A stretch of 64,000 bases of DNA, taken from assembly GCF_002211365.1 (NCBI RefSeq), contig NZ_LOKZ01000011.1, forward strand, positions 1 to 64,000, written 5' to 3'. Position numbers and translations under genes: made by a program. Under the pieces are notes generated by a model that was not told the DNA's origin, searched no databases, and saw only the letters and a list, made by a program, of their open reading frames with translations. The stretch comes from Rhizobium sp. R711. Lineage in GTDB: Bacteria > Pseudomonadota > Alphaproteobacteria > Rhizobiales > Rhizobiaceae. Below are positions 17,361 through 26,334 of this stretch, in pieces. The first letter of the stretch is position 1, and each line of letters opens with the position of its first letter.

Positions 17361-18281
17361 ATGGGCGTCTGGATCGACACCGACATGGGCTTTGACGATA
17401 TCGCCGCGATCCTCGTGGTGACCCACGCAAAGCTCGACATATCAGGCGTCTCGCTCGTCTTCGGCAATACGCCGTTGCCGCAGGTGCGCGTCAACGCAGC
17501 AGGCGCCGCCAAGGCCTTCGGCTGGACCTTCCCGATCCACAGCGGCCGCGCCATGCCCGTCCTCGGCTCGCTCGAGACCGCGCAGGCGATCCTCGGCGAA
17601 ACAGGCATTCCGACCGCAGGCCAGGGTCTGCCCATCGCGCCTGCCTTGCCGGAGAGCGACGCGTTCACCGCGCTCTGCCGCTGGCTGGAAACCGAAGGTC
17701 CGCACCGGATCCTGGCGCTTGGCCCGTTGACAAACCTCGCCGCTCTCGCCCTGGCACGCCCGGACCTCGCAGCCCGCATTACAGAACTGACTTGGATGGG
17801 TGGCGGCGTCACTGCAGGCAATCACACGGCATCCGCCGAGTTCAACGCGCTGGCCGACCCGGAAGCGCTCGCCATCGTTCTCGCCCATAATCTGCCGCTG
17901 CGCATGGTCGACCTCGATCTCTGCCGCAAGGTCATCACAACGCCTGACGACGTTTGCCCGGTGCGAAACGCCGGTGGTGCCAATGCGACGCTGCTCGCCG
18001 ATGTGCTCGACGGCTACATCGGCATCGGCACGAGCCGCGGCAGGCCCGGAATGGCGATCTACGACCCTTCCGCCGCCGTCGCCTTCGTCGCACCCGAGAT
18101 CGTTAGCTTTCGACCTGCACGGATCGACGCGGAACTGCAGGGGCAGCACACCCGCGGTCGCACCGTTGTAGAGACGCGGGCCACGCATGCCGCATTCAAT
18201 GCGGAATGCGCGGTCGACATCGACGTCGAGAAGGCTCACGCCATCATCTTCGACGCACTGATCAAGGAAGCCAGCCGATGA
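17361..18281 (+). CDS. Nucleoside hydrolase (IunH/RihA family)
   Basis: Splits ribonucleosides into base and ribose. The 306-residue protein starts with the family signature MGVWIDTDMGFDDIAAIL, whose Asp cluster binds calcium and the ribose. Further active-site strands are ALGPLTNLAALAL and LTWMGGGVTAGNHTASAEFN, and AIYDPSAAVAFV carries the late conserved Asp. It sits between a transporter ATPase and adenine deaminase, so it probably cleaves imported adenosine or another purine nucleoside. Specificity is not decided by sequence reading. The next gene overlaps it by four bases. Confidence 0.92.
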   Translation: MGVWIDTDMGFDDIAAILVVTHAKLDISGVSLVFGNTPLPQVRVNAAGAAKAFGWTFPIHSGRAMPVLGSLETAQAILGETGIPTAGQGLPIAPALPESDAFTALCRWLETEGPHRILALGPLTNLAALALARPDLAARITELTWMGGGVTAGNHTASAEFNALADPEALAIVLAHNLPLRMVDLDLCRKVITTPDDVCPVRNAGGANATLLADVLDGYIGIGTSRGRPGMAIYDPSAAVAFVAPEIVSFRPARIDAELQGQHTRGRTVVETRATHAAFNAECAVDIDVEKAHAIIFDALIKEASR

Positions 18282-20065
18282 GCGCACTGGAGCCGATGGA
18301 CCTCAACGACCCAGCGCTTCGCACCCGCGCCGTTGCCGCCGCGCGCGGTGATGCGCCTTTCGACCTGCTGATCTCGGGCGGCCGCCTGCTAGATGTCGTC
18401 ACCGGACTGATCCGCGAGGCCGACATCGGCATCGTCGGAGCGCTGATTGCAAGCGTCCACGCGCCGGGTAGCCGCACCGACGCAGCCAAGATCGTCGATG
18501 CAGCAGGCAGCATCATTTCACCCGGCCTCATCGATACGCACATGCACATCGAAAGCTCGATGGTGACGCCCGCCGCCTATGCGGCAGCCGTCGTTCCACG
18601 CGGCGTCACGACTGTTGTCTGGGATCCGCACGAGTTCGGCAACGTGCATGGTCTCGACGGCGTGCGCTGGGCGATCGAAGCGTCTCGCTGCCTGCCGCTC
18701 CGCACGATCGTGCTTGCGCCTTCCTGCGTTCCTTCCGCTCCGGGGCTTGAAGTCGCCGGCGCCGATTTCGACGCATCGGTCATCGCCGAAATGCTGCTGT
18801 GGCGGGGCATTGGGGGCGTTGCGGAAGTGATGAACATGCGCGGCGTCATCGACGGCGATCCACGCATGACCGACATTGTGAATGCCGGCCTCGCTTCAGG
18901 AAAGCTGGTCTGCGGCCACGCGCGCGGACTCGAAGGCGCTGACCTGAACGCCTTCATGACGGCCGGTGTCAGCTCCGATCACGAACTGACCTCCAGCGCA
19001 GATCTGTTGCAAAAGCTGGCCGCCGGGCTGACGATTGAGCTGCGCGGCTCGCATGACCATTTGCTGCAGGAATTCGTAACCGCTCTCAGCGGCATCGGCC
19101 ATCTGCCATCGACGGTCACACTCTGCACCGACGACGTCTTCCCGGATGAACTGAAGGACGGCGGTGGTCTCGACGACGTCATCCGCCGGCTCGTCCGCTA
19201 TGGAATGAAGCCGGAATGGGCGTTGAGAGCCGCCACCTTCAATGCAGCGCAGCGATTGAAGCGCTCGGATCTTGGCTTGATTGCCGCCGGCCGACGCGCC
19301 GATATCGTGCTTTTCGAAGATCTCGTTGGCTTCGCCACGAAGGCCGTCATCGCCAACGGCGTGATCGTCTCGACATCAGGCGAAATGAACGCCCAGTTGC
19401 CCTCGTTCGAGACTGTGGCGCTGCAGAATTCGGTCAAGCTGACGGCCCTGACGGAAGATGACTTCAGGGTTCCCACCACCGGCAGGCGCGTTCGCGTCGC
19501 CACGATTGACTGTCCCCGTTTCACGCAATGGGGCGAGGCGGAGACCGACGTCAAAGACGGTTTCGTCGTACCTCCGGCCGAAAGCACCATGATCGCGGTC
19601 GCGCATCGGCACGGAAAGGCCGACTGCCGGCCGCGTGTCGGCTTCCTCACAGGTTGGGGAACATGGCGGGGGGCCTTCTGTACGACAGTATCCCACGACA
19701 GCCACAACCTCACCGTTTTCGGCGGCAACGCGGGCGACATGGCAGTCGCTGCCAATGCGGTGATCGCCGCGGGCGGCGGCATGGCCGTGGTGAGAAGCGG
19801 CCAGGTTGAAGCGCATCTGCCGCTGCCGGTATCCGGCCTCATCACCGAGGCCTCCTTGGAAGAAACAGCCGCCTCCTTCAAGGCGATCCGAAAGGCAATG
19901 GAGATGATCGTCGATTGGAAGCCGCCCTACCTCGTTTTCAAGGCCTGCTTTGGCGCAACGCTTGCCTGCAATGTCGGCCCGCATCAGACGGATCGCGGTA
20001 TTGCGGACGTGACGACCGGAAAGGTGCTGGAAAACCCGGTGATCGAGATCCTCGAGCGCGAATAG
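18278..20065 (+). CDS. ade: Adenine deaminase
   Basis: Deaminates adenine to hypoxanthine. It belongs to the amidohydrolase-type Ade family (595 residues, the usual length), not to the adenosine-deaminase-like adenine deaminases. Metal-binding motif DTHMHIESSMVTP comes near residue 85, followed by VWDPHEFGNVHG, CGHARGLEGADLNAF, SSDHE, and the CTDDVFPDEL motif. The C-terminal domain has the typical VVRSGQVEAHLPLPVSGL segment. ATG 18278 overlaps the nucleoside hydrolase stop (ATGA). With the hydrolase this forms a short route from adenosine to hypoxanthine. Confidence 0.95.
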   Translation: MSALEPMDLNDPALRTRAVAAARGDAPFDLLISGGRLLDVVTGLIREADIGIVGALIASVHAPGSRTDAAKIVDAAGSIISPGLIDTHMHIESSMVTPAAYAAAVVPRGVTTVVWDPHEFGNVHGLDGVRWAIEASRCLPLRTIVLAPSCVPSAPGLEVAGADFDASVIAEMLLWRGIGGVAEVMNMRGVIDGDPRMTDIVNAGLASGKLVCGHARGLEGADLNAFMTAGVSSDHELTSSADLLQKLAAGLTIELRGSHDHLLQEFVTALSGIGHLPSTVTLCTDDVFPDELKDGGGLDDVIRRLVRYGMKPEWALRAATFNAAQRLKRSDLGLIAAGRRADIVLFEDLVGFATKAVIANGVIVSTSGEMNAQLPSFETVALQNSVKLTALTEDDFRVPTTGRRVRVATIDCPRFTQWGEAETDVKDGFVVPPAESTMIAVAHRHGKADCRPRVGFLTGWGTWRGAFCTTVSHDSHNLTVFGGNAGDMAVAANAVIAAGGGMAVVRSGQVEAHLPLPVSGLITEASLEETAASFKAIRKAMEMIVDWKPPYLVFKACFGATLACNVGPHQTDRGIADVTTGKVLENPVIEILERE

Positions 20066-20143
20066 TGGCCGCCGCCGCCGGGCGCCCTCGCCGCGGCTAC
20101 GCTCGACTACACCGATAGATTATCAGGCCAGAAAGCCAGTGAT

Positions 20144-21319
20144 TTACGGCGCAGCCTTCAGCTCGCGCTCGACCAGCGTTGTCCAAAAGGCCGCTCCGTA
20201 GCCGATCGCATTGTCGTTGAAATCATACGCGGTGTTGTGATGCAGGGCGCCATCGACAGCTGGCCCGTTCCCGAGCCAGACATAACAGCCAGGCGCATTT
20301 TGGCCGAAGAAGGCGAAATCATCGCCTGCCGTCGAGGGCGGGAAATTCGTGCGCACCTTCTTCCCGAAGACAGCACTCGCCGCCCCGAGCGCACGCGCGG
20401 TCGCGTCGCTACTGTTGACGACGGGCGGGATGCGCCGTTCGAACTGGTAGTCGACCGCAATGCCGAACATCGCCGCTGTGCCCTTCGCAAGCCGGCCGAT
20501 TTCTTCCTCGAGCTGGTCGCGGACCTCAGGCGAATAGGCCCGGGCGGTCCCCCCGATTTCGACGATATCGGGTATGACGTTCAGCGCCTTGGGGTCACCG
20601 GCCTGCAGCGAACAGGCGCTGACGACCGCCGGCTGCAGAGGATCGACGACACGCCCGACGATCGTCTGCAACGACGCCAGGAACGTGCCGGCAGCCGTAA
20701 TCGGATCCTTGCCGAGATGCGGCTTGGCGCCATGCGTTCCGACACCGCGAAAGGTCACGCGCCAACTGTCCGAGGATGCCAATTGGGGACCCTCGACGAC
20801 GGCGATCTCATCGACGGCTAGGCCCGGCATGTTGTGAAGGCCGTAGACGGCATCGCACGCGAACAACTCGAACAGCCCCTCCTCGACCATCTTCCGCGCG
20901 CCGCCCCTGCCCTCTTCGGCTGGCTGGAAGATGAAATGCACGGTTCCGGAGAAGTCGCGTGTTGCCGCGAGATGCCGTGCTGCGCCAAGCAGCATCGTTG
21001 TATGCCCGTCATGTCCGCAGGCATGCATCTTGCCGGCAAATTTGGACTTATACGGACGATCCGGTGTCTCCGGCATCGCAAGCGCATCCATATCCGCCCG
21101 CAATCCGATCGTCCGTGTCCCGTTGCCGACCTGCAGCGTACCGACAACGCCGGTGCCACCGAGGCCGCGATGCACCTTGATACCTGCCTCTTCCAATAGC
21201 TGCGCGACGATGCCACTCGTACGCTCCTCCTCAAAGCCAAGCTCGGGATGGGCGTGCAGATCGCGACGCAGCTCGGTCAGGAAGCGTAGATCGTGCTCGA
21301 TCCGGGCGGGAATGGGCAT
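20144..21319 (-). CDS. M20-family amidohydrolase (hippurate hydrolase-like)
   Basis: Zinc amidohydrolase, 391 residues from the ATG at 21319. It resembles N-acyl-amino-acid (hippurate, IAA-amino acid) hydrolases. Metal ligands are visible in MHACGHDGHTTMLLGAA, in QPAEEGRGGA, and in the late HHNTAYDFND. A dimerisation domain lies in the middle (WRVTFRGVGTHGAKPHLGKDP). An earlier in-frame start at 21400 adds a non-homologous leader. It is the last gene of the minus-strand importer cluster, after an SDR gene, with a GC-rich hairpin in the gap. Its likely job is to hydrolyse an imported amide. Confidence 0.9.
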   Translation of the reverse strand: MPIPARIEHDLRFLTELRRDLHAHPELGFEEERTSGIVAQLLEEAGIKVHRGLGGTGVVGTLQVGNGTRTIGLRADMDALAMPETPDRPYKSKFAGKMHACGHDGHTTMLLGAARHLAATRDFSGTVHFIFQPAEEGRGGARKMVEEGLFELFACDAVYGLHNMPGLAVDEIAVVEGPQLASSDSWRVTFRGVGTHGAKPHLGKDPITAAGTFLASLQTIVGRVVDPLQPAVVSACSLQAGDPKALNVIPDIVEIGGTARAYSPEVRDQLEEEIGRLAKGTAAMFGIAVDYQFERRIPPVVNSSDATARALGAASAVFGKKVRTNFPPSTAGDDFAFFGQNAPGCYVWLGNGPAVDGALHHNTAYDFNDNAIGYGAAFWTTLVERELKAAP

Positions 21320-21345
21320 GAGCCAGGATGTCCTGTAAATGCAAG

Positions 21346-21366
21346 CGGGCGCCAGAACGGCGCCCG
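21346..21366 (-). other. GC-rich stem-loop between SDR and amidohydrolase genes
   Basis: Perfect 8-bp stem CGGGCGCC (21346-21353) / GGCGCCCG (21359-21366) with a 5-base loop. There is no T-run in the direction of transcription, so it is more likely an mRNA-stabilising or partial-attenuation hairpin than a terminator. A 14-bp dyad, CTGTTA-TT-TAACAG, lies close by at 21378-21391. Confidence 0.45.
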
Positions 21367-21422
21367 TCATAGTCCATCTGTTATTTAACAGTTGGCCCAA
21401 GAATTCAACCTTCTCAACCGGG

Positions 21423-22184
21423 TTAGACCACAGTCTCGCCGCCGTCGACGACCAGGATCTGACCCGTCATATAAGAGGAGCGGTCCGATACGAGGAAGAG
21501 GATCGGCTCGGCGATTTCCGACACGTCTGCCCAGCGCCCAAGCGGAACCTTCTCGGCAATATAGGCCTCGATCGCGTCACGCCCGCCCATCTGGGCAATA
21601 AAGGGTTCGTTGAAAGGCGTGTCCACCCAGCCGGGGCAAAGCGCATTCACACGGATGCCGAATTTGGCGTAATCGCCGGCTATCTGCCGTGTCATGGCGA
21701 TAACGGCATGCTTTGTTGTCGTATAGGCGATCATCTCGCGATCGTAGAGAACGCCTGACGAGGATGAGGTGTTGAGGATGACCCCTTTGCCTGCCTTCCT
21801 CATGACGGGCATGACGAAGCGCGCCGCCATGAAGTGTGCACGGACATTCAGGCTCCAGGACTTGTCGAAACCGTCGATCGCCACTTGCTCCAGATCGCCG
21901 GCGACCTGCGCACCGGCATGGTTGTGCAGGATGTCGATGCGACCGTGACGCTCGACCACCCCGGCAATACCTGCCTCGAGGGCATTATCGTCGGTCACAT
22001 CAAGCACAATGCCCTCAGCGCTGCCGCCAAGCCCACGTATCCGGCTGACGGTCTCCTCGGCATTCATGAAGTCGATGTCAGCGACGATGACATGGGCGCC
22101 CTCTTTCGCCATCACGAGCGCGCCGGCCTGACCGATGCCGGACCCTGCGCCGGTGACGATTGCAACACGGTTCTTGAGGATCAT
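21423..22184 (-). CDS. Short-chain dehydrogenase/reductase
   Basis: NAD(P)-dependent oxidoreductase of the classical SDR type, 253 residues. The cofactor motif TGAGSGIG follows the first strand. The catalytic Ser lies in NTSSSSGVLY, and the Tyr-x-x-x-Lys pair is YTTTKHA. The C-terminus ends GQILVVDGGETVV, typical of classical SDRs. ATG 22184 is preferred; GTG 22196 overlaps the end of the permease region. The gene starts 12 bases after the permease stop, so it belongs to the importer operon and probably oxidises the imported substrate or its product. Confidence 0.92.
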   Translation of the reverse strand: MILKNRVAIVTGAGSGIGQAGALVMAKEGAHVIVADIDFMNAEETVSRIRGLGGSAEGIVLDVTDDNALEAGIAGVVERHGRIDILHNHAGAQVAGDLEQVAIDGFDKSWSLNVRAHFMAARFVMPVMRKAGKGVILNTSSSSGVLYDREMIAYTTTKHAVIAMTRQIAGDYAKFGIRVNALCPGWVDTPFNEPFIAQMGGRDAIEAYIAEKVPLGRWADVSEIAEPILFLVSDRSSYMTGQILVVDGGETVV

Positions 22185-22196
22185 GGTATTTCCCAC

Positions 22197-23006
22197 TTAG
22201 GCTGTTGTCCTTTCGCGCATCAGGAAACGCGCGATGAGAATGAGGGCAAGCGATGCGATGAGCACCATGGTGGCAATCGCGTTGATCTCCGGCGTCACGC
22301 CGCGGCGGATCGAGGCAAAGACGTAGATCGGCAGCGTCGTATTCGATCCGGCGACGAAGAACGCGATGATGAAGTCATCGAAGGAGAAGGTGAAAGCGAG
22401 CAGGAAACCCGCCAGGATCGACGGCAGGATCTGCGGCAGCACGATCTGGCGGAAGGTCGTCAGCGGCGTCGCGTAGAGATCGCTCGACGCTTCGACGATG
22501 TCGCGCCCGAGGCTGGCGATGCGCGCCTTTACGATCATTGTCACCAAAGCCATGGTGAAAAGCCCGTGTGCGGCGATGATCGAACCGTAGCCGAGCGTCA
22601 GCTTCGGCGGTTGGTCGCCGGGCCAGATCGCCGCCAGGGCCGGGTTGATGAAACCGAAGACTTCAACGAGGGCGACCAGCGTCGCGATGCCTATCACGAC
22701 GCCCGGAACGACGATTGCAGTGGCAAACAGGCCATCGAATACGGCTCGCGTCCGGGCTCCAAGCCGCTCCATGCCGAGCGCGGCCATGGTGCCGAAGAGC
22801 GCCGCGAGCGCCGCGCTGGTGAGCGCGATGATAAGGCTGTTTTGCAGAGCCTCCATGAGGAAGGTGTTGGAGAGCGCCTTACCGTACCATTGCGTGGAAA
22901 AGCCCGTGAAATCCGACGCGTTGCGGCCAGCATTGAACGAGAACAAGACCACCAGCGCGATCGGGGTATAGAGAAACAGATAGACTGCCGTAACAAGCCC
23001 ACGCAT
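22197..23006 (-). CDS. ABC transporter permease (PotC-like), second importer
   Basis: Inner-membrane permease, 269 residues, about six spans. The ATPase-docking loop is DIVEASSDLYATPLTTFRQI followed by VLPQILPSILAGFLLAF. Its start codon overlaps the last base of the upstream permease gene. The C-terminus ends in a short basic tail (RFLMRERTTA). Confidence 0.92.
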   Translation of the reverse strand: MRGLVTAVYLFLYTPIALVVLFSFNAGRNASDFTGFSTQWYGKALSNTFLMEALQNSLIIALTSAALAALFGTMAALGMERLGARTRAVFDGLFATAIVVPGVVIGIATLVALVEVFGFINPALAAIWPGDQPPKLTLGYGSIIAAHGLFTMALVTMIVKARIASLGRDIVEASSDLYATPLTTFRQIVLPQILPSILAGFLLAFTFSFDDFIIAFFVAGSNTTLPIYVFASIRRGVTPEINAIATMVLIASLALILIARFLMRERTTA

Positions 23007-23872
23007 CAGACAAGATCCACCTGGCGGGTGCCCGCAACGCGCCAGGCAATGCGCATGGCGACGAGAAGCACGATGACGACGACGACAACGAGGGTGACGG
23101 CGATCGCGGAGCCGAACGGCCAGTTGCGCGATTGCAGGAAGAGGTCGACCAGTGCGTTGCCGATGAAGAACACCTTGCCGCCGCCCAGCAGCTGCGGGAT
23201 CAAGTACTCGCCGAGCAACAGGATGGTGACCAGCGCCACGCCGGTCATCACGCCCGGCAACGACAGCGGCAGCGTTATGCCGAAGAAAGTCGATAGCGGT
23301 CTTGCTCCAAGGTCCGCAGAAGCTTCCAGCAACCGGCGGTCCAGCTTTTCCAGGCTGACATAGATCGGCATGATCATCAGCGGCAGGTAGCCATAGACGA
23401 TGCCGAGAAGGACAGCGCCCGGCGTGTTCAGAAGCCGCACATTCTCAATGCCGACAAATTCCAGCAGATGCGGGATGCCGCGCGCGCCGAGGATATACAT
23501 CCACGCATAGGTGCGAACGAGAAGACTGGTCCAGAAAGGCACCACGACGAGTGACACCAGTAACAGTCGATGCTGCGGGCTTGCCTTCACCGCCAGGTAA
23601 TAGGCGACCGGATACGCGACCAACAGGCAGACGAAAGATCCAATCGGCGCAAGCACCAGCGTATTCTTGAAGGCGGCCGCACGGGATCCGAGATTGGCAA
23701 ACTGGGCCAAGGTAAATGCCGCCTGGTAACCACCCTCCGGCGCCCGCTCGCCGAAGGAAAAGACAACGATTGCAATGAACGGCAAGACCAGGAACACGAA
23801 CAGCCATGCGCTTGCCGGCGCGACGAGCGCTGTGGTGATCAGGCGTCTTCTGGTGTCCGGGGACAGAGCCAT
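23006..23872 (-). CDS. ABC transporter permease (PotB-like), second importer
   Basis: Inner-membrane permease with six spans. Docking loop LLEASADLGARPLSTFFGIT followed by LPLSLPGVMTGVALV. ATG 23872 gives a 288-residue protein starting MALSPDTRRRL, the usual length. An alternative GTG at 23959 overlaps the binding-protein stop (GTGA) and would add 29 residues without membrane or homologous character. Neither start has a clear ribosome binding site, so the choice is tentative. A strong hairpin lies between the two candidates. Confidence 0.88.
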   Translation of the reverse strand: MALSPDTRRRLITTALVAPASAWLFVFLVLPFIAIVVFSFGERAPEGGYQAAFTLAQFANLGSRAAAFKNTLVLAPIGSFVCLLVAYPVAYYLAVKASPQHRLLLVSLVVVPFWTSLLVRTYAWMYILGARGIPHLLEFVGIENVRLLNTPGAVLLGIVYGYLPLMIMPIYVSLEKLDRRLLEASADLGARPLSTFFGITLPLSLPGVMTGVALVTILLLGEYLIPQLLGGGKVFFIGNALVDLFLQSRNWPFGSAIAVTLVVVVVIVLLVAMRIAWRVAGTRQVDLV

Positions 23873-23899
23873 TCTGGAGGTTCGCTGGTTGGTGGCCAC

Positions 23900-23917
23900 G
23901 AGGAGGCTTGCCTCCTC
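23900..23917 (-). other. Hairpin between binding-protein and permease genes
   Basis: Perfect 8-bp stem GAGGAGGC (23900-23907) / GCCTCCTC (23910-23917) with a 2-base loop, directly followed by a smaller CCGG-aa-CCGG dyad. No T-run follows on the minus strand. Hairpins at this point in importer operons commonly protect the upstream binding-protein mRNA and raise its level relative to the permeases. Confidence 0.5.
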
Positions 23918-23955
23918 CCGGAACCGGGAAGAGGCATTGCATGACGACAGGCTGG

Positions 23956-25119
23956 TCACGCCGACTTGAACCGCGCCATCAGCTCGGCACGACCCGGATC
24001 GGTCAGGGTTACAGCGGCGCCGAACTCCAGCGGCGTCAACGATGCTTCATCCGGATAGACGATCTTGTTCGAGGTGATCTCCTTCGGCAGCAACGAAATG
24101 ACGCGGCTGTCGGTGGTCGGCGCGCCGTTGGCGATATGCTCCTTCACCGCGTTCGCGGGATCCATCAGGTAGTTAAGAAGAGCATAGCCGGCCGCCTTGT
24201 TCGGAGCGTCCTTCGGGATCGCATAGTAGTCGGTCCAGATTTCGCCGCCGTCCGTCCCGAGGATGTAGGCAAGCTCCGGCATATCGCGGTTAAGCTGCGC
24301 ACCGTCGTTCGTCCAGCACATCGTCATCCAGGCATCCGTCGCACGCATGGCCGGCTGATAGTCGGAATTGATGGCGAAGAGATGCGGCTTCACCTTGATC
24401 AGCAGTTCCTCGGCCTTCGCCAGTTCCTCCGGCTTGATCGAGTTGAAGCCGTAGCCCAGCGACACCAGCGCGCTGCCGATCGTCGTCAGCTGGTAGTCGT
24501 GCACCATCGCCCGACCATCGGCCTCCGTCTGAGCGATCTCGAAGAAATCCTTCCAGGTCGTAGGCTTCGACTTGATCTTGGAGGTGTTGACCGAGAATCC
24601 GGTCGTGCCCCAGTTCTTCGGCAAGGCGTAGGTCTTGCCGTCGATCTGGCCTTCCTTGGTAAAACGTGGGCTCTCCGTCGACTGGCTGAAATTGGCAATC
24701 TTCGAAAGGTCCAGTTCGTCAATCAGACCGAGCTTGTGGTAGGTCGAGATCGTGTAGTTGGTCGGCACGAAGAGCGACCAGCCGGAAGCGCCGGCCTGCA
24801 GCTTCGCTAGCATTTCCTCGTTCGAACCGAACACATTGACTTCGACGGCAACGCCAGTTGCCGCCTTGAAGTTCTCGAATGTCGCCGGATCATGGTAGTT
24901 CGGCCAGGTCGCGATCGACATCTGCGTGCCGAGGTCTTCGCCGGCATAGGCGGGTGTCGACAAGGCACCCGGGAAGCGTGACATCACGGCGGTCGCAAGA
25001 CCGAGGCCGGTGATGCCGAGGAAGTGGCGGCGGCTGACAGAGCCACGCTTGAGCCGCATGAACTCGTCCATGAAGCCTTCGGCAGAAATGGGAAGATTAT
25101 CCTTATAGTCTTTGCTCAC
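23956..25119 (-). CDS. ABC transporter periplasmic binding protein, PotD/PotF-like, Tat-exported
   Basis: Binding protein of 387 residues. A twin-arginine signal is visible (SRRHFLGITGLGLATAV, about residues 29-45), preceded by an unusually long N-region, and cleavage after AYA is likely. The mature part starts MSIATWPNYHDPATFENFKA, typical of the spermidine/putrescine-binding family. GTG 25119 has AAGGGA at good spacing. Tat export suggests it folds before export. The ligand is unknown; a dehydrogenase and an amidohydrolase in the operon argue for an amine or amide rather than a plain polyamine. Confidence 0.92.
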   Translation of the reverse strand: MSKDYKDNLPISAEGFMDEFMRLKRGSVSRRHFLGITGLGLATAVMSRFPGALSTPAYAGEDLGTQMSIATWPNYHDPATFENFKAATGVAVEVNVFGSNEEMLAKLQAGASGWSLFVPTNYTISTYHKLGLIDELDLSKIANFSQSTESPRFTKEGQIDGKTYALPKNWGTTGFSVNTSKIKSKPTTWKDFFEIAQTEADGRAMVHDYQLTTIGSALVSLGYGFNSIKPEELAKAEELLIKVKPHLFAINSDYQPAMRATDAWMTMCWTNDGAQLNRDMPELAYILGTDGGEIWTDYYAIPKDAPNKAAGYALLNYLMDPANAVKEHIANGAPTTDSRVISLLPKEITSNKIVYPDEASLTPLEFGAAVTLTDPGRAELMARFKSA

Positions 25120-25142
25120 GATGCTGTTCCCTTGTTTTGATT

Positions 25143-26243
25143 TTAGGCTGCACTTGATGCTGAGAAGACATGGGCCGCACTGGGATCAAAGCCGAGGTAG
25201 ACGGCCTCGCCGGGCTCGACCAGATCGCTTTCATTCATGTTGCGGCGGTCGGCGGTCACCAGAAAGTCGCCGAGCCCAGGTACCGTGACGGCATATTCCG
25301 CCGACGAGCCTAGGAAGATACGGTGGGTTACCGTGCCCTTGAAGTTCGCCACATCAGGCGCCTGGGTGCGTGTCAGGCGGATCGATTCCGGGCGGATCGC
25401 GACGATTGCCTCACCGGTCGAAATACGCGTCCGGCCCCCCGCGGCGATTGCGGAACCGTCCGCAAGGCGCAGCGTCGCGCCGTCCGCTTCCATTGTCGCC
25501 TTCACCCGGTTGGTCTTGCCGACGAAATCTGCAACGAACAGATCGGCGGGGCGGTCATAGACCTCCTGCGGCGAGCCCAGCTGCCGAATCCGCCCTGCGC
25601 TCATCACGCAGACAATATCCGCCATCGAGAGCGCTTCTTCCTGATCATGGGTGACCAGAACAAAGGTGATGCCGAGTTCACGTTGTAATGTCTGCAATTC
25701 GATCTGCATGGCCGAGCGCAGCTTCTTGTCGAGGGCAGCCAACGGCTCGTCCAGGAGCAGCACCGACGGGCGGTTGACGATTGCGCGCGCCAACGCCACG
25801 CGCTGCTGCTGCCCACCGGACATTTCATGGATGCGGCGCTTGGCGAAGCCGCCGAGCCGCACCATTTCCAGCGCCTCTGCTACCCGCCGATCGATTTCGG
25901 CTGCCGCAAGCTTGGGCCGCATTTGCTTCAGACCATAGGCAACGTTCTGCCGGACATCGAAATGCGGAAACAAAGCATAATGCTGGAAGACCATGTTCAC
26001 CGGACGCCGATAGGCCGGTACACCGTTCATCTCGCGCCCGTCGATCAGCACCGTGCCTTCGCTTGGCTGCTCGAAACCGCCGATCATGCGCAGGCAAGTG
26101 GTCTTGCCGCAGCCCGAGGGGCCAAGCAACGCGAGGAATGCGCCCTTCGGCACATTGAGGTTGATGTCCGTTACGGCGATCACCGGGCCATAATTCTTGG
26201 TGACCGAACGGAATTCGATATCGTTCGTCGAAGCGGATGCCAC
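25143..26243 (-). CDS. ABC transporter ATP-binding protein (PotA-like), second importer
   Basis: ATPase subunit, 366 residues from GTG 26243, which has AGGGAA six bases upstream. The frame extends to 26366, but that would cross the promoter region shared with the divergent regulator. Walker A GPSGCGKTT, signature MSGGQQQRVALARAIV, Walker B VLLLDEPLAALD, and switch LVTHDQEEAL are intact. The C-terminal TOBE domain carries the usual AIRPESIRL motif. This is the first gene of a six-gene minus-strand operon ending with the amidohydrolase. Confidence 0.93.
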   Translation of the reverse strand: MASASTNDIEFRSVTKNYGPVIAVTDINLNVPKGAFLALLGPSGCGKTTCLRMIGGFEQPSEGTVLIDGREMNGVPAYRRPVNMVFQHYALFPHFDVRQNVAYGLKQMRPKLAAAEIDRRVAEALEMVRLGGFAKRRIHEMSGGQQQRVALARAIVNRPSVLLLDEPLAALDKKLRSAMQIELQTLQRELGITFVLVTHDQEEALSMADIVCVMSAGRIRQLGSPQEVYDRPADLFVADFVGKTNRVKATMEADGATLRLADGSAIAAGGRTRISTGEAIVAIRPESIRLTRTQAPDVANFKGTVTHRIFLGSSAEYAVTVPGLGDFLVTADRRNMNESDLVEPGEAVYLGFDPSAAHVFSASSAA

Positions 26244-26334
26244 GTCTGTTCCCTGCGGTTGGTTTGGATTGGGCAGTCTAGCGCTGCCTTTTGCCACCGT
26301 CGTTACGGAAAGACTAAGCGCGCCCTTCCCTCGC

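Noticed and set aside
21834..23363. 509-codon plus-strand frame across the SDR and permease genes
   Set aside because: It crosses three minus-strand genes with clear family motifs; its composition is that of antisense GC-rich DNA.
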